Source: JAYPWI01 sp964629575 | GTDB lineage: Bacteria; Actinomycetota; Acidimicrobiia; Acidimicrobiales; Poriferisodalaceae | NCBI GenBank assembly: GCA_964629575.1 | Contig: CAZVUM010000019.1 | Coordinates: 6,391 to 70,390, forward strand | Direction of reading: 5' to 3' | Length of the DNA stretch: 64,000 nt | In this document: positions 1 to 8,541 of the stretch, in pieces | Position numbering within the stretch: the first letter of the stretch is position 1 | Layout of the letters: each line of letters starts with the position of its first letter | Position numbers and translations under genes: made by a program | The notes under the pieces: generated by a model | What the model was told of the DNA's origin: nothing | Databases searched by the model: none | The model's input: the letters and a program-made list of their open reading frames with translations, nothing else

Positions 1-1004
1 GATCCGTTGACCGACACCGCGAGCCCGGATCCCGCGGACCCCTCGGCCGGGCCCGACGTCTCGAAGTGGCCGCCCGAGGCTCCTCCCCACAGCGTGGGTG
101 TCGGGGAACCCGTGTCGTCGACGCCGGCTGCCAGCGCCATGAGCAGGCGCCGGACGGTGACCTCCAGGACATCGCTCCGGTAGGACGCAGTCCCCCGGAG
201 GTCGTCGATCGGCGAGACAGCCGATGCGGCTGCCGCCGCGGCCTCCGCCACCGTCACGGCGTCGAGGTCCGACCCGACCAGGAGCGCCTCGGCGTCAGGG
301 CTTCTCACCACCGTGGGCGCAACCGAACCAAGCGCGATCGAGGCACCCTCGCACCGCCCTTCGGACACGTCGAGGGTGGCAGCGACATGGACGACGGAGA
401 TGGCCTGGGCCCTCCGCAATCCGACCTTGGCGAAGAGCGATCGGCGCGAGTCGCGGACCGGTACACGCAGCCCGGCCACGAGCTCGCCGGGCCCCAGGTC
501 CACGGTCCGAAACCCGGTGATGAACTCGCCGAGCGGCAGGCGTCGCCGCGGGCTGTCGTCCGTCGAGCGCACCTCCACGATCGCCTCGTGGGCCAGCAGC
601 GCAGAGATGGTGTCGTTGGCCGGGGATGCTGTCACAACGTTGCCGACGACGGTGGCCCGATTGCGAAGCTGCGGCGATCCGACCTCGTCGCACGCCTGAG
701 CCAGAGCGAGGGCGTGAGCACGGACCAGCGAAGAGTTGGCGACCTGGCTGTGGGTCGCCAGCGGACCGATCAGCAGCTCGCCGTCGACCAGGTGGATCGC
801 ATCGAGCCCGGCGATTCGGGAGACGTCCACCAGGAGATCGAGCGATCCCCCACCCGAACGATCCAGCTCGACGAGGACATCGGTCCCACCGGCGATGAGC
901 CGCGCTCGCTCACCATGTTCGAGCAGGAGCCGCGAGGCGGCGTCGAGGCTGTCGACGGCGACGTACCCGCCCACCGCCGTGCCGGACCGCTGGACCTCAT
1001 GCAT
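1..1004 (-). CDS. FAD-binding subunit of a molybdenum hydroxylase (CoxM/YgfM type), partial
   Basis: The reading frame stays open from an ATG at 1004 to the window edge, giving 334 codons. Near the N terminus it has the FAD pyrophosphate-binding signature IAGGTDVLVEL, and later GNVVTASPANDT, both typical of the FAD domain of xanthine/CO dehydrogenase medium subunits. After the FAD and CoxM C-terminal domains (about residue 290) the frame continues through a Gly/Ser-rich linker and ends in LAVSVNG, which looks like the first strand of a [2Fe-2S] ferredoxin domain. A CoxM-CoxS fusion is therefore likely. The ATG overlaps the stop of the upstream deaminase by 8 bases, suggesting translational coupling. 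It would pass electrons from the FeS/Mo protein encoded four genes upstream. Confidence 0.85.
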   Translation of the reverse strand, partial: MHEVQRSGTAVGGYVAVDSLDAASRLLLEHGERARLIAGGTDVLVELDRSGGGSLDLLVDVSRIAGLDAIHLVDGELLIGPLATHSQVANSSLVRAHALALAQACDEVGSPQLRNRATVVGNVVTASPANDTISALLAHEAIVEVRSTDDSPRRRLPLGEFITGFRTVDLGPGELVAGLRVPVRDSRRSLFAKVGLRRAQAISVVHVAATLDVSEGRCEGASIALGSVAPTVVRSPDAEALLVGSDLDAVTVAEAAAAAASAVSPIDDLRGTASYRSDVLEVTVRRLLMALAAGVDDTGSPTPTLWGGASGGHFETSGPAEGSAGSGLAVSVNG

Positions 1005-1584
1005 CGAGGCCCGTTCCGCCCGCGTTGTAGATCTCGCCACCGCCCTCCGCGTACGTCCGGAGGACATCGGCACCATGTGAGCGCAGCACATCGCGGACGA
1101 CCTCGATGCCGTTGCCGGCGAAGGCCTGCTCCCAGCCTTCGGGCTTGTTGCCCTCGTCGAACCCGCTGGCCCTGGCGTCCTCGTCGCGGGCGGCGATCAC
1201 CAGCCGACTGATTCCGCTCCAGTGGACCGCTCCGAGGCACATCGCGCAGGGTTCGGTGCTGGTGACCAGCTCGGTCGGCCCGCCGGCGCCCAGATCGAAG
1301 TTGCCGCGCTGCTGGCCGGCGAAGCTGAAGGCCACCACTTCGGCGTGAGCGACCGGCGACGACGAGGGGACGACCAGGTTCACGCCGACCGCGATCAGCT
1401 CGTGGGAGAGGGCATCGAACACCGCCGCGGCAAAGGGCCCACCCGTGCCGCTCGCGACGTGGCGCGATGCGAGGCCCAGAACGAAGCGCATGCGCTCTTC
1501 GACATCGGACATGTCCGATGGACGGGCGGCGACCGCCTCGCTCACCCAGTCGGGAAGCTCGAAGCTGAAGCTCCCGCTGCTCAT
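997..1584 (-). CDS. Cytidine/deoxycytidylate-type nucleoside (guanine-like) deaminase
   Basis: A 195-residue zinc deaminase. The motifs HAE (in VAHAEVVAF) and PCAMC (in TSTEPCAMCLGAVHWSG) supply the zinc ligands and the catalytic Glu of the CDA/TadA/GuaD superfamily. The EPCAMCLGA form and the length fit guanine or tRNA-adenosine-type deaminases better than free cytidine deaminase. Its place between a molybdenum hydroxylase FAD subunit and an LLM oxidoreductase suggests a free base or nucleoside substrate in purine breakdown rather than tRNA. The start overlaps the preceding gene by 4 bases (ATGA type). The exact substrate cannot be read from the sequence. Confidence 0.85.
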   Translation of the reverse strand: MSSGSFSFELPDWVSEAVAARPSDMSDVEERMRFVLGLASRHVASGTGGPFAAAVFDALSHELIAVGVNLVVPSSSPVAHAEVVAFSFAGQQRGNFDLGAGGPTELVTSTEPCAMCLGAVHWSGISRLVIAARDEDARASGFDEGNKPEGWEQAFAGNGIEVVRDVLRSHGADVLRTYAEGGGEIYNAGGTGLDA

Positions 1585-2585
1585 GGCGACCAGTCCGCGA
1601 AGGTGTCGATCATCAGGCGCACGTCGTCACCGAGCGGGTAGAGGATCGGCGTGGTGCAGCCGGTCGCGCAGTAGTGGGCGACCTTCTCGCGGCACTCCGC
1701 CGGCGTCCCCGCAGCGCAGATCATCTGCACGATGTCGTCCGGCACGAGAGCCGAGGCCGCCACGACCTGCTCGTGCGTCGCCGGCCAGGTGAGGACCTGG
1801 CCGATCTCATCGAGAAGGGTCTGCGGAACACCAGACGCCGCCATGATGTGTGGCTGCTGTCCGAGGTACTGGGTGACCAGCAGCCGTGCTGCGTCGAGCG
1901 CTGCGGCGCGGTCTTCGTCCACCGAGCACACGACGAGCTGTGGTCGATCCAGGTCGTCTGCGTTGCGGCCCGACTTCTCCGCACCGGCCTGCAGCGCTTC
2001 CATCGCCCTGCCGTTGTACTCGGGCGACACCAGGTAGTTGAGCACGACGCCGTCGGCGATCTCGCCGGTGAGGCGCATCATCTGCATGCCGGTGGCGCCG
2101 ATGTAGATCGGCACGTCTTTGGCACGCCGCTCCTGGTGCACGTAGTCGAGCTCGACTCCGTCGAGGTGGACGAAGTACCCATCCATCGTGACGGTCTCGT
2201 TGGCCAGCAGCGCCCGAACGGCATCGACCACTTCGCGCATCACCAACAGCGGCCGGGCCCGGTCGACGCCCACCTTGGCGGCGAGTGGGTCCCACCAGGC
2301 ACCCAACCCACAGAGGATCCGTCCCGGAGCGAGGTCGTCGAGGGTCGCGAAGAGCGAGGCCAGCCGAGCCGGGTTTCGCGTCCACACGTCGATCACGCCC
2401 GAGCCGACCTTGATCCGGTCGGTCGTGGCGGCGAACGCCGCCATGGGGACCCCGGCCTCGCGCACGAGCCTGCTGTCCGCCTGCCACACCGCATCGAAGC
2501 CGCGCTCCTCGGCGTATTGAGTGATCTCGATGGCCTCGCGAATCGGATGGGCGTCCTGGAGATACAGAGCGACGGGGGTGGTCAT
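1581..2585 (-). CDS. LLM-class flavin-dependent oxidoreductase
   Basis: 334 residues with the luciferase-like TIM-barrel pattern: an N-terminal strand (VALYLQDAHP), IEITQYAEERGFDAVWQAD, a cis-peptide region around IKVGSGVIDVWTRNP, then GRILCGLGAWW and a late VPIYIGATG strand. It resembles the methylene-tetrahydromethanopterin reductase-like subgroup, many of which use F420 in actinobacteria. Within this operon it could act on a heterocyclic nitrogen compound, as RutA does on uracil, but that is inference from context. It begins 25 bases after the SsnA-like gene and overlaps the deaminase start. Confidence 0.85.
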   Translation of the reverse strand: MTTPVALYLQDAHPIREAIEITQYAEERGFDAVWQADSRLVREAGVPMAAFAATTDRIKVGSGVIDVWTRNPARLASLFATLDDLAPGRILCGLGAWWDPLAAKVGVDRARPLLVMREVVDAVRALLANETVTMDGYFVHLDGVELDYVHQERRAKDVPIYIGATGMQMMRLTGEIADGVVLNYLVSPEYNGRAMEALQAGAEKSGRNADDLDRPQLVVCSVDEDRAAALDAARLLVTQYLGQQPHIMAASGVPQTLLDEIGQVLTWPATHEQVVAASALVPDDIVQMICAAGTPAECREKVAHYCATGCTTPILYPLGDDVRLMIDTFADWSP

Positions 2586-2610
2586 CGGGACTCCTTCACA
2601 ACGCCTCTAG

Positions 2611-3651
2611 TCATTGCAGCCTGCGGTGTAGGCGATCGGCCTGCTCGCCCGCTTTGGCCCTGATCTCTTCGGCATCGACGCGTGTCGGCCGGCCATCCAC
2701 CCACGCCAGTTCCCCGGCGATCTCGATCCGCAGCGGGTGCACGCCGGGCGTGAAGGCGAGGTGCCATGGCTCCATCGTCGGATAGCTCCACGTGACGACA
2801 TCGTCGGAGGCTTCGGGAAAGAGGCCTCGACTGGCTTCCAGCCAGCTCCAGGCGGGATCGGGGCCCACCTCGACGTCGGCTTCGCGGTGTTTGACGTAGG
2901 CGAGCCGGAACTCGTCGAGCATGTCCGCGCCGATCCCGTCTGTGCCCAGGGCGACCGGATTGTCGAATCGGGAGGGGTCGGCGTACCCGACGCTGTTGTT
3001 CATGTTGGAGCGCGGGTTGTGAACGATGGTCCCGGCGAGGTCGTGGCCGCCACCGAGATGCACGCCGTGCACCAGCAGCCACCGGTCGTCAGTGAGTCCG
3101 GCCAGCCGCTTCTCGGCATCGCCGTCCTCGGGCCCTTCGGCCACGTGGATGTGCACGCCGACGTCGAGATCGTCCGCCAGCTGGGCCGCCGCGGCCAGGG
3201 TGTCATCCGAGCACGTGAAGGCCGCATGGACGCCCACCAGCCCCCGCCCTCCCGCGCGCAGGAAGCGCTCGTTCTCGGCGAGACCCGCTCGCGCGCCCTG
3301 TGCTCCGTGGCGATCGGTCACGCCATAGGAGCAGCTCACCCGAACGCCGACCTCGGCACAGGCTGCGGTGATCACATCGAGCGACCCGTCGATGGCGCTG
3401 GGCGACTCGTGGTGGTCGATGATCGCAGTGCAACCAGACGACAGGGCCTCGAGGGCGCCGAGCTTGGCCGACCACTCGATCATCTCGAGGTCGAGGGCCA
3501 CGTCGAGACGCCACCAGACCTGCTCCAGGATCTGCCGGAAGGTCGTCGCCGAGGCGGGGGGTGCCGGCATGCCGCGGGCGAGCGTCGAGTAGAGGTGATG
3601 GTGGGCACACACCATCCCCGCGGTCTGGTCGGACGCCAGCGCGTCGGTCAC
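2611..3651 (-). CDS. ssnA: SsnA-family amidohydrolase, short at the N terminus
   Basis: Starting at the GTG at 3651, just after the Mo hydroxylase stop (3667-3665), the protein has 346 residues. It carries the metal motif HHH (residues 17-19, HxH), WWRLDVALD, SGCTAIIDHHESP, HIHVAEG, HNPRSNMNNSVGY and LGTDGIGADM. All of these closely parallel E. coli SsnA as I remember it, a gene of selenium-dependent molybdenum hydroxylase clusters. SsnA proteins are about 440 residues and begin with a beta-sandwich half-domain of about 55 residues; here HxH lies at residue 17, so that half is missing. Upstream sequence in this frame lies inside the hydroxylase gene and does not look like a beta-sandwich. Probably a zinc deaminase or hydrolase of an aminated heterocycle. 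Confidence 0.8.
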   Translation of the reverse strand: MTDALASDQTAGMVCAHHHLYSTLARGMPAPPASATTFRQILEQVWWRLDVALDLEMIEWSAKLGALEALSSGCTAIIDHHESPSAIDGSLDVITAACAEVGVRVSCSYGVTDRHGAQGARAGLAENERFLRAGGRGLVGVHAAFTCSDDTLAAAAQLADDLDVGVHIHVAEGPEDGDAEKRLAGLTDDRWLLVHGVHLGGGHDLAGTIVHNPRSNMNNSVGYADPSRFDNPVALGTDGIGADMLDEFRLAYVKHREADVEVGPDPAWSWLEASRGLFPEASDDVVTWSYPTMEPWHLAFTPGVHPLRIEIAGELAWVDGRPTRVDAEEIRAKAGEQADRLHRRLQ

Positions 3652-3664
3652 CCTCGTTGCTCCA

Positions 3665-6274
3665 TCAGATCCCGTCCCAGGCGGACGCCCGCTCCTTGTT
3701 GCGGTCGTTGGCCATGGGGAGCTCGGTTCGCCAGATGCCGTCGCTGGCCTGGAGCGCAGCCGCGACCGCACCCGCCGTGGGAACCAGACCGATCTCGCCG
3801 ACGCCTTTGATCCCGTAGGGAGCCCGGGGCTGTGGCGCTTCGACCAGGATCACGTCGACGGGTGGCATGTCCTTGGGTCGGATGATGTCGAGGGAGCGCA
3901 GCGTGCTGTTCTGCGGCCGCCCGTTCTCATCGCACGGGAAGCCCTCGGTCAGTGCGTACCCGAGACCCATGTGCACCGCGCCCTCGATCTGGCCTTCGCA
4001 CAGGATGGGGTTGACGGCCCGCCCCACGTCGTGGGCCGCCACGACGCGGGTGACCTCACCGTCGTCGTCGAGCACGACGAGCTGGCTCGCGTACCCGAAC
4101 GCCGAGTGGATGATCGGATTCTCGAGGCCCTCGGACAGGCTGTTGGTCCAATCGACTCGGTACTCGCCCTCGTAGTCGGTATCGGCGACGAACCCGTCAG
4201 CGAGAGCGGCGCGGCACGCCTCCGCGACTGCGCCGGCGCCCATGAGCGTGCCGCGGCTGCCGGTGGTCTGTCCGGCACCGAGCTCTCGCGTCGTGTCGAC
4301 GATCACCTCGATGCTGTCGGGGTCGACGCCGAGCTCCTCCACCGCGACCTGCAGGGCGACGGTGTGGACGCCCTGGCCCATCTCGGTCCAGCAGTGCCGG
4401 ACCTCGACCACTCCGTCGGATCTGCGCCGGACGATGGCCAGCGCAACCTCGTTGAAGCCGTTGCCGAGTCCGGAGTTCTTCAGCCCGAGGCCAACGCCCA
4501 CGGCTCGACCCTCGGCGATGGCCGCGTCGTAGGCGGGTTTCACGGCGTCGAGACAGGCCCGCACGCCCAGGCACCCGTCGTCCATGATCTGGCCGGGCCC
4601 CCAGACCGAACCGGGCTCCACGACGTTGCGCGACCGGATCTCCCAACCGCTGATCCCCGCCATGTCGGCGAGCCGGTCGAGGCAGCCCTCCATGGCGAAC
4701 TGCGCCTGGTTGGCGCCAAACCCTCGGAAGGCACCGCCCACGCTGTTGTTGGTCCTGGCCGCCACGGCTTCGACATCGATGGCCGGAAGGACGTAGGGGC
4801 CGCTGGCGTGGCCGGCCGCCCGTTCGAGCACCTTCATCCCGACCGATGCGTAGGGACCGCTGTCGCCCAGCATCCGGGCGCGCAGAGCTGTCAGGCGGCC
4901 CTCGGCATCGCACCCGACCTCGTAGGTCATGCGGATGGGGTGGCGTTTGGTGTGGACGAGGAACGACTCTTCACGGCTGAACGTCGTGCGGACCGGCCGC
5001 CCCAGGACCCATGCAGCGAGCGCCGTCTGGGCCTGGTTGGACATGTCCTCTTTGCCGCCGAACGCGCCGCCGTTGCTCACCAGCTCGACGACGACACGAT
5101 CGGTGTCGATGTCGAGCACGCGAGCGATGTCGTTGCGGTCGTCCCACACGCCCTGGCCGCCGCTGTAGACGTACAGGGACTCCGAGCGACCCGAGTCGGG
5201 ATCGACGGTCGGCACGGCGAGGGTGCTCTCCGGCTCGACGAATGCGTGATCGATCCGCTGGGTCTGGAAGGTCTCCCGCACGACGTGGGCCGACGCTTCC
5301 AGCGCCGCGTCGACGTCACCACGGGCGTAGGTGCTGGTGGAGAGGATGTTGCCGTCGAGGCCCCACACCGCGTCCTCGGCGCTGGCGACGGCCGCAGCGG
5401 GGTCGACGAGTGGCGGCAACACGTCATAGGTGACGTCGATCAGCTCGGCGGCACGTCGCGCGGTTGGCCGATCGGCCGCCACCACGAGAGCCAGCACGTC
5501 TCCCAGGTAGCTGGTGCGGCCGCCCACGGGAATGAAGACCGGCCAGTCCTTGTGGATGAGCCCCACCCGGAGCTCTCCCGGGACGTCGGCACCGGTCAGA
5601 ACGGCCTCGACCCCAGGGACCGCCTCGGCCGCCGAGGTGTCGATGGCCACGATGTCGGCCCTGGCGTGTTCGGCCAGGTGCACCGCACCGTGGAGAAGAC
5701 CCGCCGGGGTCATGTCGTCGATGAACGGCCGACGGCCGACCGCCAGATCGCGACCCTCGTACTTCACGCCGCTGCTGCCGACGCCCTTGGTGGGTTCGGC
5801 CACGGGGACCTCACCGGCGGCGATGGCTTCGACGGCGTCGAGGATCTTCACGTACCCGGTGCAGCGGCAGAGGTGGGCGCCGAGATGCCTGCTGGCCTCC
5901 TCGCGCGTGACACCGCTCCCCTTGCGATCCACGAGAGCCTTGGTGCGCATCACGATTCCAGGCGTGCAGAACCCGCACTGCAGCGCGCCACAGGCGGCGA
6001 AGGTGTCTGCGTAGCGATCGATCTCCTCGCGGTCGAGCCCTTCGAGCGTGGTCACCTCACAACCGGCGGCCTTGTCCAGCGAGGTCTGGCACGACACGCG
6101 CGCCTTGCCGTCGAGGAGAACGGTGCAACACCCGCACTGGCCCGATGGCGCACATCCGTCCTTGGGCGAGATGAGACCCAGCTCGTCGCGGAGAGCCCCC
6201 ATCAGGTGTTCGTGGTCACCGACGGAGACGGTCTCGCCGTTGACGACGAGGTGGGTCCGGGTCTGCTCAGTCAC
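3665..6274 (-). CDS. Fused [2Fe-2S]/molybdopterin hydroxylase (xanthine dehydrogenase-like, possibly selenium-dependent)
   Basis: 869 residues. Residues 1-90 form a plant-type [2Fe-2S] domain (C41, C47, C50, C62). The next 75 carry the second cluster (CGALQCGFCTPG and LCRCTGY). The rest is the molybdopterin domain with GGAFGGKE, GAFRGFGANQ and the catalytic-Glu motif GVGE (about residue 827). The RGFG loop is of xanthine dehydrogenase type, not the CoxL Cys-loop of CO dehydrogenase. FeS and Mo modules fused without an FAD domain is the layout of selenium-dependent molybdenum hydroxylases, and the next gene is SsnA-like. The enzyme would hydroxylate an N-heterocycle and use the separate FAD subunit at the left edge. 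GTG start, overlapping the preceding gene by 8 bases. Confidence 0.9.
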   Translation of the reverse strand: MTEQTRTHLVVNGETVSVGDHEHLMGALRDELGLISPKDGCAPSGQCGCCTVLLDGKARVSCQTSLDKAAGCEVTTLEGLDREEIDRYADTFAACGALQCGFCTPGIVMRTKALVDRKGSGVTREEASRHLGAHLCRCTGYVKILDAVEAIAAGEVPVAEPTKGVGSSGVKYEGRDLAVGRRPFIDDMTPAGLLHGAVHLAEHARADIVAIDTSAAEAVPGVEAVLTGADVPGELRVGLIHKDWPVFIPVGGRTSYLGDVLALVVAADRPTARRAAELIDVTYDVLPPLVDPAAAVASAEDAVWGLDGNILSTSTYARGDVDAALEASAHVVRETFQTQRIDHAFVEPESTLAVPTVDPDSGRSESLYVYSGGQGVWDDRNDIARVLDIDTDRVVVELVSNGGAFGGKEDMSNQAQTALAAWVLGRPVRTTFSREESFLVHTKRHPIRMTYEVGCDAEGRLTALRARMLGDSGPYASVGMKVLERAAGHASGPYVLPAIDVEAVAARTNNSVGGAFRGFGANQAQFAMEGCLDRLADMAGISGWEIRSRNVVEPGSVWGPGQIMDDGCLGVRACLDAVKPAYDAAIAEGRAVGVGLGLKNSGLGNGFNEVALAIVRRRSDGVVEVRHCWTEMGQGVHTVALQVAVEELGVDPDSIEVIVDTTRELGAGQTTGSRGTLMGAGAVAEACRAALADGFVADTDYEGEYRVDWTNSLSEGLENPIIHSAFGYASQLVVLDDDGEVTRVVAAHDVGRAVNPILCEGQIEGAVHMGLGYALTEGFPCDENGRPQNSTLRSLDIIRPKDMPPVDVILVEAPQPRAPYGIKGVGEIGLVPTAGAVAAALQASDGIWRTELPMANDRNKERASAWDGI

Positions 6275-7238
6275 GTTCGACCCCCTTCTGGGAGGTGATG
6301 CGCCCGTAGACCTCGGGACGCCTGTAGACGTCGAAATCGAAGAGCGTGCCGGTGTAGTTGCGACACCAGTCGAGATCGCATCTCGCGACGATCAGTTCGT
6401 CGCCGGTTGTGATCGCCTGGGCCACGATCTGGCCTGACGGGGCGTAGATGGCTGACTGGGCCAGCGACTCGACGCCTTCCTCGATCCCGCCCTTGGCGAC
6501 GCCCACGACCCAGGTTCCGTTCTGGTACGCGCCGGCCTGCATCACCAGGTGGTTGTGGAAGGCCTGAAGTGGGTTCTGGGACGGATCCGGGGCGTAGTGC
6601 AGTGGCGTGTTGTACCCGATGAGGACGAGCTCCACGCCCTGTAGCCCCATCACCCGATAGGTCTCGGGCCAGCGCCGGTCGTTGCAGATCGCCATTCCGA
6701 CACGGGCACCGAACGCGTCCCACACCCCGAACCCTTCGCGACCCTCTTCGAAGTACATGCGCTCGAGGTGTTGGAAGGGACGGTCGGGTTCCTCGTCGGC
6801 GTGGCCGGGGATGTGCACCTTGCGGAAGGTGGCGACCTGGGTACCGGTCTCATCGACCAGCACGTAGCTGTTGAACCGTTCGCCGGCGGGTGTGAGTTCG
6901 GCGTATCCGAGGCAGAACCCGATTCGGAGCCGGGCGGCCTCGTCGAACAGCGGCTTGGTCTCGGGGCCGGGCATCTCGGTCTCGTAGAACGAGTCGATCT
7001 CGGACTGGTCGGTGAGGTGCCAGCGCGGGAAGAAGGTCGTGAGCGCCAGCTCCGGGAACACGACGAGGTCGCAACCCGCCTCGCTCCCCTGCCGGAGCAG
7101 CGTGATCAGGCGCTCGACAACGGCAGAACGCTGTTCGGCCCGGGCGATCGGCCCCAACTGCGCTGCTCCGACGGTGACGGTCCGCGCTGTTGCCGAATCG
7201 GCTGTTTCTGAATCGGCTGTCTGTGGGGTGCCGTTCAC
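6267..7238 (-). CDS. N-carbamoyl-D-amino-acid hydrolase-like nitrilase-superfamily amidohydrolase
   Basis: 323 residues from a GTG (7238) that overlaps the stop of the upstream amidohydrolase. The open frame extends further upstream, but that part is Arg-rich shadow sequence. The Glu-Lys-Cys triad sits in VVFPELAL, FRKVHIPGH and GMAICNDRRWPET. The stretches RWPETYRVMGLQG, GYNTP and the FQHLERMYFE region strongly resemble D-carbamoylase (DCase) of Agrobacterium, which cuts N-carbamoyl-D-amino acids to the amino acid, CO2 and ammonia. In the operon it would take a ring-opened ureido product. A beta-ureidopropionase role is the main alternative. Confidence 0.87.
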   Translation of the reverse strand: MNGTPQTADSETADSATARTVTVGAAQLGPIARAEQRSAVVERLITLLRQGSEAGCDLVVFPELALTTFFPRWHLTDQSEIDSFYETEMPGPETKPLFDEAARLRIGFCLGYAELTPAGERFNSYVLVDETGTQVATFRKVHIPGHADEEPDRPFQHLERMYFEEGREGFGVWDAFGARVGMAICNDRRWPETYRVMGLQGVELVLIGYNTPLHYAPDPSQNPLQAFHNHLVMQAGAYQNGTWVVGVAKGGIEEGVESLAQSAIYAPSGQIVAQAITTGDELIVARCDLDWCRNYTGTLFDFDVYRRPEVYGRITSQKGVERD

Positions 7239-8482
7239 AGTGGCTCCGCGAGATCCACGATCACATCGAGAAGCACGTTCGCCCCCGCCTCGATGTCCTC
7301 CGCGTCGGTGTGTTCGGCCGGGTTGTGGCTCAGCCCGCCGGCACTGGGCACGAACACCATTCCGGTGGGGCACACCCGAGCGAGCATCTGCGCGTCGTGC
7401 CCGGCGCCGCTCGGAAGACGCATCACCGACGATCCGCGGTCCGCGGCCGCGGATTCGACCGCGGCGACGATGTCCTCGTCGAACTCGACCGGCTCGAAGC
7501 GGGCAAGCGACCGCGGCACGATCTCGCATCCCTCGGCCGCCGCTGCCGACCTCGCGAAGGTCGCCATCTCGTCCTCGGCGTGACGTAGAAGCTCGTCGTC
7601 GGTGTTGCGCAGATCGACGGTGAACGTGGCGCGCTCCGCCACGACGTTGACGAGGTCAGGGTGGAGATCGATCTTCCCAACGGTACCGACCTGCGATCCG
7701 CCCATCCGGGAGGCGACGGCCCGCACCTCCGCAGAGACCTGAGCCGCGACGAGAGCCGCGTCGCGGCGCATCGCGATCGGCGTGGTGCCTGCGTGGTTGG
7801 ACTGCCCTGTCACGGTGAACTCGGTCCAACTGATCCCCTGCACACCGGTCACCGCGCCGATCTGAACGCCCTCGTGCTCGAGAATGGGTCCCTGTTCGAT
7901 GTGCAGCTCCACGAAGGCCCGAGGTGGCGGCCCGGGGCACGGCGCGCCGCCGCGATAGCCGATCGCATCGAGTTCGTCGCCGAACACAGCGCCGTCGATC
8001 CCGACCGTGTCCAGGGCTTCTTCGAGGTTCATGGCACCGACGTACACGAGCGAACCCAGCATGTCCGGTGCGAATCGCGAGCCCTCCTCATCGGTGAAGA
8101 ATGCGACCGCCAACGAATGTCTGGGCGTCACACCCGCGTCGAGAAGGGTTTCGACGATCTCGACCCCAGCGAGCACACCGAGGTTGCCGTCGTAGCGGCC
8201 GCCGGTGCGCACCGTGTCGATGTGGCTGCCCATCATCACCGGTGCGCCTGGCTCACGACCCTGGAGGAGGGCCACCACATTGCCGACCCCGTCGATGGCG
8301 ACGTCCATTCCCAGATCGCGCATCCAGGTGACCACCAGGTCGCGGCCCTCGCCGTCCTCGGGGGTGAGCGCGAGGCGCGAGCAACCGGCGGTGCCGTCGA
8401 TCGCGCCGATCCGTGCGAGCTCGTCGAGCCGGCGGAGAAGCCGGTCCGCGTCGATGTCGGGGCCTGCGCTCACGCCCACCAT
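7235..8482 (-). CDS. M20-family Zn-dependent amidohydrolase (allantoate / N-carbamoyl-L-amino acid type)
   Basis: 415 residues. The metal-binding elements GSHIDTVRTGGRYDGNLGVLAG, FFTDEEGSRF (Glu-Glu), ELHIEQGP and the C-terminal GAGHDAQ/LSHNPAEHTD region define the allantoate amidohydrolase / L-carbamoylase (AllC/HyuC) subgroup of M20 peptidases. The LHIEQGP substrate-binding motif is diagnostic of this subgroup. It is the first gene of the leftward operon, so transcription probably starts at or just upstream of the palindrome at 8496-8510. The ATG at 8482 lacks a clear ribosome-binding site, so a GTG at 8473 or leaderless translation remains possible. Confidence 0.88.
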   Translation of the reverse strand: MVGVSAGPDIDADRLLRRLDELARIGAIDGTAGCSRLALTPEDGEGRDLVVTWMRDLGMDVAIDGVGNVVALLQGREPGAPVMMGSHIDTVRTGGRYDGNLGVLAGVEIVETLLDAGVTPRHSLAVAFFTDEEGSRFAPDMLGSLVYVGAMNLEEALDTVGIDGAVFGDELDAIGYRGGAPCPGPPPRAFVELHIEQGPILEHEGVQIGAVTGVQGISWTEFTVTGQSNHAGTTPIAMRRDAALVAAQVSAEVRAVASRMGGSQVGTVGKIDLHPDLVNVVAERATFTVDLRNTDDELLRHAEDEMATFARSAAAAEGCEIVPRSLARFEPVEFDEDIVAAVESAAADRGSSVMRLPSGAGHDAQMLARVCPTGMVFVPSAGGLSHNPAEHTDAEDIEAGANVLLDVIVDLAEPL

Positions 8483-8495
8483 GGAACCGGGATTT

Positions 8496-8510
8496 TTTAC
8501 AAATTGTCAA
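8496..8510. promoter_or_regulatory. Palindromic operator candidate and -35-like box upstream of the catabolic operon
   Basis: An AT-rich island in GC-rich DNA. The 15 bases TTTACAAATTGTCAA form a near-perfect palindrome (mismatched only at positions 3 and 13, with a single central base). On the minus strand it begins with TTGACA, a perfect -35 hexamer, 22 bases before the ATG of the first operon gene. No regulator gene is adjacent. The binding-protein family is unknown; GntR- or MarR-type sites look similar. Confidence 0.5.
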
Positions 8511-8541
8511 GGGCTCGGCATGCCGGAGACCGGCTCGCTGA

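Noticed and set aside
3971..6298. Long open frame on the plus strand (775 codons) opposite the Mo hydroxylase
   Set aside because: It is an antisense shadow of the hydroxylase gene, common in GC-rich DNA; its translation is low-complexity in Gly, Arg, His and Val and has no family motifs.
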